From NCBI GenBank assembly GCA_000697355.1, contig JNEN01000829.1, positions 1 to 64,000 of the forward strand: DNA of 64,000 nt, given 5' to 3'. Below are positions 34,471-44,285 of this stretch, piece by piece (the first letter of the stretch is position 1; every line of letters begins with the position of its first letter). The translations under genes were made by a program, and so were the position numbers. Source of the DNA: Syncephalastrum monosporum B8922. Its lineage: Eukaryota; Mucoromycota; Mucoromycetes; Mucorales; Syncephalastraceae. The notes below the pieces were generated by a model. That model was not told the DNA's origin. It did no database searches and worked only from the letters and a program-made list of their open reading frames with translations.

Positions 34471-35418
34471 TTATGCGCTGGCCAGCGGTGGCTGCGACAG
34501 CGGTGGGGTGGAGACAGCGGGTGAGCGGGAACGGGAACGGGAACGGGAACGGGAGGAAGATGGGGACGGCGAGCGGGAAGAGGAAGGGGACATCGACTGC
34601 TGCTGCAGGCTCTTCAGCTTCCTTTGAGCGTGCCGCAGCTTTCTCTTCTCCTTCTGAAGCGCAATGGCTTGTCTCCCATGCCTCTTCTGCTCGCCGGACA
34701 GCTTCTCATCCATCTTCTTGGCCTCCTTGACAAGTGCAAAGTACTTCTTGCGCAAGTCCTCCTCCTTCTCCTTGTTAAGCGCGCCATTCGCAGCGCTCTT
34801 CTCCTCCTCCTCAGCTTCAGACTTGCCATCTCCAGCACAGTCTTCTACTTCTCCTTCTACTTCCTTTTCTCCTTCTTCTCCTTCTTCTCCTTCGGCTTCA
34901 CTGTCGGATTGCCACACTTCCGACTGATCGCTCGCAACAGAGGTGCATCCTCGTCCTCATTAGCGGCAAGTCATTGTTGGAGTCAGCATCCTCCACCGCC
35001 GTCTTCTGCTCTTTTACCTGCTCTACTTTCTCCTCGTCTCCTTCTCTCATGCCACGTTCTTCACCGGAAAGAGATTCTCCCTGCGTAGCCAACCACTCAA
35101 GCGTACGCTTCTCCTTCTCCTTCTCCTTCTCCTCCTCAGCGAGCGCCATAATCACCTTCTGGTGTTTCGCTTCTCCTTCAACACCTTCAGGCTCCTCGCT
35201 CTCCTGGGTCTCCTGGGTCTCCACATCGACGTCGGGTTCGGGGCGCTTATGCCCTGCCTGCCCGGGGAGGGTGGCGGCCGCGATGGACTTGGCAACACGG
35301 ATTGCAGCAGCGCGACCTCTGGTGGAGGCTTTACGTCGCTTGCTGAGTCGTGTGCAGTAAGGGTGTTCGTAAGGTTCACCGAAAGATCTCTTTGGGCAAG
35401 TAATCGGAAAGTAATGTG
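34471..35418 (-). CDS. Charged, RS-repeat protein, 5' end missing
   Basis: Exons 35018-35418 and 34471-34923 joined in phase (intron 34924-35017, donor GTAAAA, branch GCTAATG). No ATG is in frame in exon 1. It instead opens at an AG after a pyrimidine tract (35419-35445), so an upstream exon is required but not found, and the broken transposase starts right there. The protein has a basic part (RLSKRRKASTRGRAAAIRVA), Glu-rich blocks, a coiled-coil stretch KKYFALVKEAKKMDEKLSGE, and ends in SRSPSPSSSRSRSRSRSRSP, an RS domain suggesting a nuclear RNA-processing role (inference). The TAA at 34471 sits one base before a GT splice donor; see findings for the in-frame exon beyond it (34191-34400). 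Confidence 0.6.
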
Positions 35419-35439
35419 CTGTCAAAAGCAGAAAGAAGG

Positions 35440-36560
35440 GTGAAGTAAGTTCTGGAGAATACGGAGGAAGATAGACACATTTGATCCTCTGCTCGTAACG
35501 ATATTGTCCACTTCGTGTGAGATGTGAATAGGTACGTTATCCTTTATAAAATAAAACCCTTTCATTTCTGCTTGATTATCCATGACATCCAGCGTATTTG
35601 AAATTCATTTCAAATAATGGCCAGTTGTAGTTCCTTTTCGAGTCGCTTGTGTTGATCCATTTGCCTTTCTCTTGAAACATTTATCAACTTTTCTTTTTTT
35701 AAAAAATTGAGGGATTCTCATTTCAACATTTAAAATTCCAAAAGCAGATATGGCGCCAAGGACAAGGTGAGATACGGCTTTAGTTGTTGGTGTGGTAACA
35801 ATGGCGGGGTTGCCACGTATTGATCGGGCGGGCGCTGGTCTCATGTTGATGATGAAACCAGACTCGTCAACAAATACACAATTCGTCAAAAAGTCCATGT
35901 CGGTTGATGTCCATTGCTTTACCCAGGTAAGACGCTTTTCCAATGTACACTCGTCATTTCTTGCTGCTGGATGAAGTGTAACTTTTTTCATTGTCAGCTT
36001 ACACTCAATAGAAAATCACCACAACAGTATCTTTTAAGCTGAAGTTTCCAAATTGCTTTGTCAAACTGTCCACCGCATCTGATGTCCTTGCTTGAGGATG
36101 TTCATCAAAGAAGTTGATAAGGAAATCCTTGTGTTCATCTTGCAGCTGGCTCTTTTTTCTATTGGCCTTGTTTGTTTGTTTCACATAGATATCCCAGTCA
36201 GGCTCCTTCCTTAATCGTTGAGCCCAGCCTTGAGCAGTACGCTTAGCAAAACCCGCTAATCTTGCAGCCTTTGCAGCCTTGAAAAATTTGAAGTTGACAT
36301 AGTACATGAAGAGGCATTTTTGAGCGTCAGTATAAGTATTATACTGCTTTTTGGTATTTTTCTTGGAAATTTTTCCGGCAAATTCATCCATTTTTTCGTC
36401 GAGCATTTCATCATTGGGATCTAATTCAGGCACCTGAGAGTCATTGTTTTTTTTTTTTTTTTTTTTCAAATTTGTCAAATTTTGTAAATTCAAACGGGTC
36501 TATTTCTTCCTCCCAATCCATTGCGTTAGCTCCATTGGAGTCAGCGATTTTCCCTTGTCC
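35440..36560 (-). mobile_element. DDE transposase, N-terminal and central part
   Basis: Minus-strand, reading from 36560. An acidic N terminus (MDWEEEIDPFEFTKF) leads into a 20-A tract (36447-36466) and continues in a different frame with an HTH region (FFKAAKAARLAGFAKRTAQG; HPQARTSDAVDSLTKQFGNF). After a short gap come LEKRLTWVKQWTSTDMDFL, FVDESGFIINMRP (first catalytic Asp), GAISAFGILNVEM, then KGFYFIKDNVPIH (second Asp) and VYLPPYSPE, where homology stops at about 35440. The third catalytic acid and the C terminus are absent. This is the IS630/Tc1-like DDE superfamily common in Mucoromycota. The missing tail appears on the plus strand at 38890. Confidence 0.85.
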
Positions 36561-36764
36561 ATCTTCATAAAAAAAGTACGTGCTCACTTCAGTACAACAT
36601 GCAAATTGTAGCGAGTATGAAAAAGAAAGTTTTGTTTTATTTGCAATTGTGGCATTTTCTTAATGTGTGACAAATTTTTTGAGTAAAATGGTTGACACAT
36701 TTTTTGGGACGAGACGATTTTCTTTTTGTCCAGATCACAAATCACGGGAACAGGGTATTTAGCA

Positions 36765-38549
36765 TTAACCCTCCATGAACTCAAATGCTTTCTTGACATG
36801 CATTGATACCACGTCATTGGCAGTGACAATAGACGGTATGATCAAGATGGCCAGCGCTTCCAACTGTTCATTGAGTGCTTCATTACCCAGAATTGGTATA
36901 GTTGCTTGGTTGTCAAAGAGGCGCACAATGCTCTCCAAGATGCTTTTACTCTTTCCGTTCGCTTTCCTTGACCAATTGAGCACGCGCAGTTTGTCCAGTT
37001 TTCCATTTACTCCGTGCTTGATCACTTCTTCTGCAATAACAGGAAAAATTGCTGCAGAAACTAGTCGACCGCGATCATTATCATAGATGGTGAAGAGAGA
37101 GAAGGGTTGGCATGCATGGGTCTTGGTCAAGGGGCCGGATGCCCTGCAGAGTCGGTAGGTTGACATCAGGTGAAAGGAGGTGCGTATTTGACGCAATTGG
37201 TCAAGCAAATGGCCCTTTGTCGACACCATAGTGGTCGCCATCGGATCGTGAAGCAGCTGCTTGGCAGTTCGAACGGATGCTGTGTCAAGGAAGATAAGAC
37301 AGCTAAGTGAGTCAGCTTTCGTGAGCAGTTGAAAATGTGTTGTAACGGCGCCAACTGATACAGGCAACTTGGTATCTAAGCGAGTGCTTGACGTCACCAA
37401 GGCGTTGGACACCTGCGTCCCGATCACAAGCTTTGGCCCATCACGTTTGTTTAATGTCACAGGCCACACGTCAAGATATATGGTGGAGATTGGTGGAGGG
37501 AGCGAGGTTGGATGGACGCTATCCTTGAGTTTGCCAAAAGTTTCTCTGTGTCGGTCCACTGATTTTAAACGACCATACAATTCCACTGTGTTGATCATTA
37601 TCGCTTTGTTGTTTATAGTATCGAGCATGATGGCGCCAGCAAGCACAGCAGCAGAAAAATAAGGAATTTGACGGAAAAACCGCCAATCACGGTTTAGGAG
37701 ATCACAAACATCGTCATTCAGTGGCACGAATTCACGTTGCTGGAGTAGGGACGCATATGGTGAGTTCGAAAACAAGCTGACGAGACCGGATTGGATTTTT
37801 GGGCTGCAATTAACGCACAAGCCCATTTCGTCGACTTCCTCTTTAGCGCAGTCCACACGGGAAATGGTCGCATGTTTGGTGACAAGATTTTTGATGACGT
37901 TGGCGTGAGCAAGTGCGTAATCCTCTTTGCCTAGGCCGTCGTCGATGGCAAATGGTTCCAATGCAAGAGTATCCAGGAGAGCTGAAGTTTTTTTCTTTTC
38001 CTTGGCACTACAATGGACTTGATCACAGGCGTGATCAATTGCTTGATCGTAAGAGCGTTTCGTGCCAACTGCAGTTGCAACTGTCGCTAGGGTATCCAAT
38101 TCCAGCGTCGGTATACACACTGGTGCAGCAGTGAGTTCGTCCTCAGTCTCATCATCATTGGTGTCATTATCAAAATGCTTGAGGTTTTCGGTTCCTCCTT
38201 GCCTGCTAAAATGTAAGATGTAAATGAATCTTTTTGCATTACGCATTTCTTACCTTTCAGCAGTCTGGATTTCATCTCGAGTGCCAAATTTATCGTCGAG
38301 GTGATTACCAAGGACATTCAAATGATCGAACAGTTCGGAACAACAAGGACACCCATACTTAATAAAATCAGCTTCGTCCTTCGTTCTGGCAACATCAAAG
38401 CCATCATACGAATAGCGAGGATTGCCAGCACATCCAGGTGGGATTGCCAGACGTTCCTTTTTGACAAGATGTCTGCGTAGGGTTTTTCTCTCTGCGAAAA
38501 ACCGTTCTGGTCCACATTTGTGACAACAGAATGCTACAAATGTCGGCAT
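36765..38549 (-). CDS. Zinc-finger-like protein of unknown family (578 aa)
   Basis: Exons 38254-38549 and 36765-38205 (intron donor GTAAGA, acceptor TTTTAG, in phase). Residues 1-98 hold two Cys/His clusters: FCCHKCGPERFF with a following RRHL, and CPCCSELFDHLNVLGNHLDD, a C2H2-like finger. An acidic linker (DNDTNDDETEDE) follows, then a CVNC pair, then a long region without low complexity, including FFRQIPYFSAAVLAGAIMLD and TINNKAIMINTVELYGRL. The latter pair is faintly reminiscent of the DHHA2 domain of PPX1/Prune-type phosphoesterases (LAGAI-LDTIN), but I do not see the matching DHH half. The frame is intact over 481 codons in exon 2, so it is maintained or recent. The gene lies just upstream of, and on the same strand as, the broken transposase. 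Function unknown. Confidence 0.7.
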
Positions 38550-38556
38550 TTGTCGT

Positions 38557-38892
38557 CAAAAAAAGACTGGGTGCGGTTAAAAAGACTGGGTGCGGTTAAA
38601 AAGGGTTGGGTGTGGTTATAAAGGTTGGGTGCGGTTAAAAAGATTGGGTGCGGTTAAAAAGATTGGGTGCGGTTAAAAAGGCTGGGTGCGGTTAAAAAAG
38701 GCTGGGTGCGGTTAAAAAGGCTGGGTGCGGTTAAGGGTGCGGTTAGAAAGATTGAGCGCGGTTAAAAAAGCTGGGTGCGGTTAAAAAGGCTGGGTGCGGT
38801 TAAGGGTGCGGTTAGAAAGATTGAGCGCGGTTAAAAAAGCTGGGTGCGGTTGAAAAGATTGGGTGCGGTTAAAAAGACTGGGTGCGGTTAAA
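38557..38892. repeat. 19-bp minisatellite
   Basis: About 17 degenerate units of GGGTGCGGTTAAAAAGRYT on the plus strand. A larger unit of about 70 bp containing a shortened copy (GGGTGCGGTTAAGGGTGCGG) and GATTGAGCGCGG is itself duplicated. It ends 8 bp before the start codon of the zinc-finger-like gene on one side and at the orphan transposase tail on the other. There are no unique spacers. Confidence 0.95.
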
Positions 38893-39117
38893 TCAAAGTT
38901 AAGCGATGACAAAGAAGACTTGAAGACCAGAATCTCTGATGCTTGCAACGATGTCCCTGTTCATCATCTCAAGGCTTTTATTAAGCATTCTGTTGATCAT
39001 TTTGAGGATGTCTTGATAAGGCTCACATTTAATAAACATTTACAACTTGTTCTTGGAGAAAAAAAAAAGCTTATTGCGAAGGGAAAACCGCACAATGACG
39101 ACTTGGAAAACTGCTGA
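38890..39117 (+). pseudogene. Orphan C-terminal tail of a DDE transposase
   Basis: Reads KSKLSDDKEDLKTRISDACN, then VPVHHLKAFIKHSVDHFEDV and a stop. This is the region that follows the third catalytic acid in IS630/Tc1-like transposases (after ...NPIE..W.K.K). It begins within a few residues of where the minus-strand transposase at 35440 breaks off. No other transposase sequence accompanies it on this strand. Confidence 0.65.
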
Positions 39118-39534
39118 TTGGTTATCCATAAACCGCGAATTGAGGGATGAAAAACTGCTGATGGATGTTACAATGTGAGACTACGTATTGTGCTTGGGAT
39201 CCATTCCGTTATATGCCTCAGCTGCGCTACTGACGTATGCGTCGTAGTTGCCATAAGTGCGGTGCGTCGTAAGGTCTATATTGAGAGAGCTCAGGCATTT
39301 CTAATACATCATTATGTGGGTACGAATTTAGCGATGTTTTAATGCCAAAGGTGCATATTCGATTGATCTATAGAGTGGAATGGCTCATAGCTCCATGGCG
39401 TATCCCTTTACAGCGCACATGGTAGTGGATGTACGGCGGGGCAAAGTCTCTCGCTTCATTCCGCGGATTAAATAAAGTATGCACGCATTTACAGCCTCAG
39501 CTGCATTTTTTTCTCAACTATTTTTGTTGACTAC
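39118..39534. other. Intergenic, HEN1 upstream region
   Basis: 417 bp with no coding sequence. Right flank of the rearranged segment and promoter of HEN1. An 11-bp phrase AAAACTGCTGA occurs twice near 39105 and 39150. Confidence 0.4.
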
Positions 39535-40899
39535 ATGGAAGATGACAGGGTCCTCATGTTTAACCCACCATTATGGCGCCAGCGCCGCTCCTTTATTCTG
39601 GATACGATCGTAAAGCATGGTGTCCAGTCGGTAATTGACGTGGTTTATCTTTTGAAGACTTGTTTTGACGCGACGGCTGTAGGTACTCGATTATGGGTGT
39701 GGTGAAGCGAATGTGCTCGCGTATTTGATCCCGTCCTCTGCGGACGATCAGGCCCCGATCATAAAGCTCGCAGGTCTGGATATTGACATGCAAGCACTGC
39801 AGGAAGCGATGGAACGCTGCCGTCCCTGGGAAAACGACTACAAGGAGCTTCGAAACCATCCTTTGACGGTCGACCTCTATCAAGGTGCCTTTGTCCCTTT
39901 ATTCTTGTGCACGGACAGGCTTTAACACCTTATTTTAGGCTCAATCGATCAACCGGACGCGCGTCTGTATGACTATGATCTGATGATCTGCTCTGAAGTG
40001 GTGGAACACTTGCCAGCACACGCTCTGAACCGCTTTTTCGATGTTGCCCTCGGCCACTATTCCCCGCCCATTTTAATCGTCACCACTCCCAATGCCGAGT
40101 ACAACGTCCACTTCGAGAACCTCAATTATGGTAAGCCGGAGGCTACGTTTCGCCACGACGACCACAAGTTTGAATGGGCGCGGTCTGAATTCCAAGCATG
40201 GTACGGATATCTGCTTATATCTGCTTTGACGGACCCATGACCTATTCTGGTAGGTGCAAGCACGGCGCGGAAGCATATGGCTATCAAACCGAACTGGGTG
40301 GGATTGGTCTGCTCGAAGGCAAACCTTACGATGCCGCGACGGGGCACTGCACCCAAACCTGTGTCTTTATCCGCAACCCGCAGCAGCCTCGGCCTCCGCC
40401 CATCGCAGCACAACCCCACAAACTCATACAGCACGTTGATTTCCCTTTTTTCAACGAGCCGCCCCTTTCCGACCACGAAATCATGCAAGAGCTGACCTCA
40501 GCCATCCAGATACTTTGCCTCGCTGACCCAACCGACCCACCCGAGAACCCACCTACACCACAATCCACAGAGACCTACGAGTGGTGCACGGACCTGAGTG
40601 ATTATGCATCTCAACTGCCCTCACCAAAGCAACCCCCCGCCCCGCCTCCGACTCGCATGACACGCGTACCACAGCAGTTTCCGGTCCATCTTCTGTGGGA
40701 CATGGTGCGCATTCGGCAGATATGCAAGTCGCAGCGCCGCATGCTGGAGTATCTCGCCACCATCGATTTCTGTTCGCTGACCAACACCGATATCATTGTC
40801 AACAAAGCATATCCCATTCCGATCGAGTCCGATGATTACGACCGCGAAGATGTCTATAGCATATCATCTGTGTCATCTGTCGAAGATCTTCCAGCATAA
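39535..40899 (+). CDS. HEN1: HEN1 small-RNA 2'-O-methyltransferase (401 aa)
   Basis: Exons 39535-39630, 39683-39884, 39939-40200, 40254-40899, in phase. It opens with FNPPLWRQRRSFILDTI, then SAM motif VLDYGCGEANVLAYL, AGLDIDMQAL, LYQGSID, and the metal-binding EVVEHL (Glu-x2-Glu-His). It continues TTPNAEYN, FRHDDHKFEWARSEFQ and GYQTELGGIGLLE. All are hallmarks of HEN1, which methylates the 3' terminal ribose of small RNAs and protects them. It lacks the plant dsRNA-binding part, as in animal piRNA-type HEN1. Residues about 255-401 form a Pro-rich extension of unknown function. Its presence implies an active Argonaute small-RNA pathway. Confidence 0.95.
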
Positions 40900-41088
40900 T
40901 TCCCACTTCCTTCTTTTTTCATTGTACATATAGTATGATACATCAGTAATCAAAGTTCATAGAACAGGATAGACCCCATGCAGATCAACGCACAGAATCA
41001 CTTCAGTCTGTTTGCATAATGATATGTGTGTATTGTCATATGTAGTAAGTGCTTTGGAGGGGATATCTACAGGAGTGAAATGGGAATA

Positions 41089-42858
41089 TCACGTCTTCTG
41101 GAAGAGGGGTTGTCCATAATCGACAAGATACCTTGCGTGCGGGTCGCCCGACTCGGCAAGCTCCAACAGAAGGGTTCTGGTGTGGACATGACACCATCGC
41201 CGCAGCTGAACGGCATGATCGAGTTCATGTCGAGGACCCGCATCAAAGCCAGAGATACTTGACAGGACCGCGACGCAGATACGCCATGATGCCATAACTT
41301 GCTTGGCCATGTCGTACCGCGTGTCGACCAGCGCCATGTGGTACCAAGCCAGGATAGGCATCAATGCGACTGCCAGGAGGAACCCGGTCATGGAGTAGTC
41401 CAGGAACTGCCATGCCTTGTAGAACAGGGTGCCGTAGAGCGGGATGGCAGTCACGACGGAGAGCACGACCTTGTCTTGTGAGACGGACTCGGTGTACTTT
41501 TCAAAATGTTCGGCGACGCGTGCTAAAAGGTAGATCGGCGAGTTGATGATGATGCCGGGTAAGAACAGGGGTATCTGGAGTGCGAGCGCCGTCCATGTCG
41601 ATATGAGGCGCAAGAGTGCCTGTTTCAAGGTGATCTCATGGTTCTCATACATGGCAATGTCGAGTGACGAAAGGTGGAGCTGACGGAGGGTCTTGTGGAA
41701 CAGCAACAGGCGATGCTTGAGCTCTTTGCGGTCCTCATCCTCAGCTTCATGGCGCGGATGAAAGACGTCAATGAGACTAGTGGAAGGGGGAAAAATTGAG
41801 CTCGAAAGCCTTTCAGATGAGCGGGTTTTACCTTTGAGATACGCGTACATAATCCTCGAGTCGCACGCCACGTGCATCGCCAAACAAGAGATACCGCGCC
41901 TCGGCCGCAGCATGCAAAGTATCCCTATCATGACCGGGTGATGTCAGCACATCATCCGACTCTTTTTCCCATGTTGCTTACCAGTCCGGGCTGTTGATTG
42001 TACCCTGCTCCACGCCCTGGGCAATCTCGGCCGTCAGTTTTTTGACCGTCGTCTTGGGTTCTTTCTGGAAGCCTTCGAGGTCGCTCACTTCGAGCTGGAT
42101 AGGCTCACCATACCTATTGTTCATGTATTGGCCGCGCGTTAGCATGAATGGAATAATCGTGGATCACCATTTTTTTTTTTCGCGGGATGATCAAAGTTAA
42201 GTGAGAATCCATGCCCGACATAAGAAAAAAAAAACGAATGGTCTATATATAACTTTGGAGTATATACTTGCTCAACAATGACGTCGCTCCGCCACTTGTT
42301 CTTGGTCGTGTACGTAATGCCGACCGGGACGACGGTGATGTGCGAATGCTGGGACAAGAACTCGTATGCAGCCCAGGACAGGCCGTCCTTGAAAGGCAAA
42401 TGCTGAGGCGCGGTATACGACGTACCTTTATAGAGTCGGTACAGCTGCATAGAAGAGAGACGCCCATTCAGGAACTTACCTTCAGGAAAAACGGCAATGA
42501 CGCCTCCTTTGCTCAGACAGTCGAGGGTGCTTTCAAAGAGCTTGGCATTACTTCGGGTCTTGGTGTCGACGGGCAGAATGCCGCCTGCTTTGAGGATCTG
42601 GCCTGCGACGGGTATCCGGAAAAAGCGTGCGAGCGCCCAAAAGTGGCACGGCCGATCATGCGGGAATGTGGCAATCAGCACAGCCGGATCAAGCACCATG
42701 TTCATGTGATTGGCCGCGACGAGCAGCGGGCCTTGCTGGCTTATCGGGGAGCGGCAGATGACCTTGACATTGCGGAAATAGGACCATACTGCAAACCGCG
42801 CCAAGTACCGTAATGCACGGTATACCGAGTTGTCGTCGTTTGGCGGTGCACGCGCCAT
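41089..42858 (-). CDS. Glycerol-3-phosphate/DHAP acyltransferase (499 aa)
   Basis: Exons 42272-42858, 41982-42113, 41832-41924, 41089-41776. Acyltransferase blocks: NHMNMVLD (H-x4-D catalytic), ALARFFRIPVAGQILKAGG, AVFPEGKF (glycerolipid-binding FPEG) and VVPVGITY. The C-terminal half has three to four hydrophobic segments (ALALQIPLFLPGIIINSPIY; GFLLAVALMPILAWYHM). This is the fungal Sct1/Gpt2 class of ER enzymes that make lysophosphatidate from acyl-CoA, the first step of phospholipid and triacylglycerol synthesis. The start at 42858 (MARAPPNDDN) is chosen; upstream codons are hydrophobic leader-like but lack support. Intron 1 (42114-42271) starts with GC: only this donor keeps frame and restores VIVEYGEPIQL. 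Confidence 0.9.
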
Positions 42859-43262
42859 ATGAATATTGAAGTGTATGGAGAGGTGTGGAGAGAAGACGAA
42901 GATAAAAATAAAGAGGAAAAGGCTCAAACGACGAAAATAAATGTTGCTGTCTGTGCTTCGCGCTTGAATAAATTTCAGTTCCAGTCAATCAAATATGAAA
43001 CGCGTGAGGAGCGTCTTTCGTTATGTCACAATAAAACCAGAAGAATCAAGAATATGCGTGTTGCAGCGTGGCTCTCTTTTGCTTTTTTATTTGAATCGGA
43101 TTCTAACATGACACGGTAGATGTAGACCCAGGAGGGAAGGAACGTGTACGTAGTTATTACAAGACGTATTCGGTAATAGCCATTTATTCCAGTTCTTTTT
43201 ACTTGGTCGAGATCATGTGAAGGTAAACGGGGGTTGGTTGGGGGAGCGTGTGGTCAAAGCAT
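42859..43262. other. Intergenic between two minus-strand genes
   Basis: 404 bp. No gene seen. Holds the acyltransferase promoter and the 3' end of the VAP gene. Confidence 0.5.
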
Positions 43263-44285
43263 TCAACTGCTGGTGGCGGCAGCGGGGCTGGTGGTGGCGT
43301 TGTTCTGGACATCATTCGCTGTTTTGACTAGGAAGATCGCGTAGGACGCGAAGCCGACGAGGAGAGACACGAACAGAAGCGTGGCTAAAGAGTAGCCTTG
43401 TGGTGCGACCTGCGTCACGGTGTCCTGAGTGCTCTTCTTGGCCGACTGCAGCTCCTCTTGCATAGATGCCACCTTCTCCAACAAGATCTTCTTCTCCTGT
43501 TGCCATGCGTCCTTTTCATCCGAACCGCCCTGCTCGGCCTCGTGCATGTCTCCCATCGTGGCCTGGTCCGATCCATTTACTCCGGGTGCGGTCGACCCTG
43601 CGCGTGCCTCGTTCAGGATCTCATCACGCTCGTTCTGATCCTCGGGTACAAAGGCGCACTTGAGTTTGTGTTGTTGTATAAGGTGCTTCTGGGTCTTTTC
43701 CACGACGGGCCACTACAGAATCATACCAAGTCATCCAATTGAGTGTTTGTCTTTTTCCAAATTGCTTTTCCAGCATCCAGTCTCTTCGTACCAATTCATT
43801 GATGGGAAGGTCGCGCATGTTTTCGGGTATCGCGATGTATTGCACCAGGAACTTGTCCTTGCACTTGAAATCAGCAGCCGGCTCTTCGCGCATCGGTTGC
43901 AGCATCACTGATTTAAGAGTGAGTGCCCAATGTATATGTATACATATATATATGTACACCTCCCACAGCAGTAAAACTCAATAAAGTCCCATACCCCACC
44001 CCCTCTCCGCAACTTACCTTGGACAGCCTCAGTGCTGTTCGCGGTCACCTTGCCTGCGTTGGGACGTACGCAGTACTGCTTGGGCGCAGTTGTCTTGACT
44101 TTATACGCATAGTCCACCCCATGAGAGTTCGTGATAGTCAATGTCTCCTTCACGAGGCGGTTCAAAGGGCCTAAGCGCAACAGAATGATTAGTCAATCTC
44201 GAGCCGATTATCCATGGCGAATATCGAGCTTACGAGTGAAGGCAAGGACCTCCTCGGGTTCAATCGTGAGTGTGTTTCCCGACAT
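43263..44285 (-). CDS. VAP/Scs2-type MSP-domain ER tether (256 aa)
   Basis: Exons 44234-44285, 44018-44170, 43792-43907, 43263-43712. The MSP domain begins MSGNTLTIEPEEVLAF, and carries the VAP signature KTTAPKQYCVRPN that binds FFAT motifs. LQPMREEPAADFKCKDKFLV and a short coiled coil follow, and a C-terminal hydrophobic anchor (SLATLLFVSLLVGFASYAIF) makes it a tail-anchored ER protein. VAPs recruit lipid-transfer proteins and tether ER to plasma membrane. Length is normal for the family. Confidence 0.94.

Noticed and set aside
38557..38892. Possible CRISPR-like array
   Set aside because: The repeats are contiguous with no unique spacers, in a eukaryotic genome; this is a minisatellite.
42268..42813. 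181-codon frame antisense to the acyltransferase
   Set aside because: Opposite the catalytic exon; no signature of its own.
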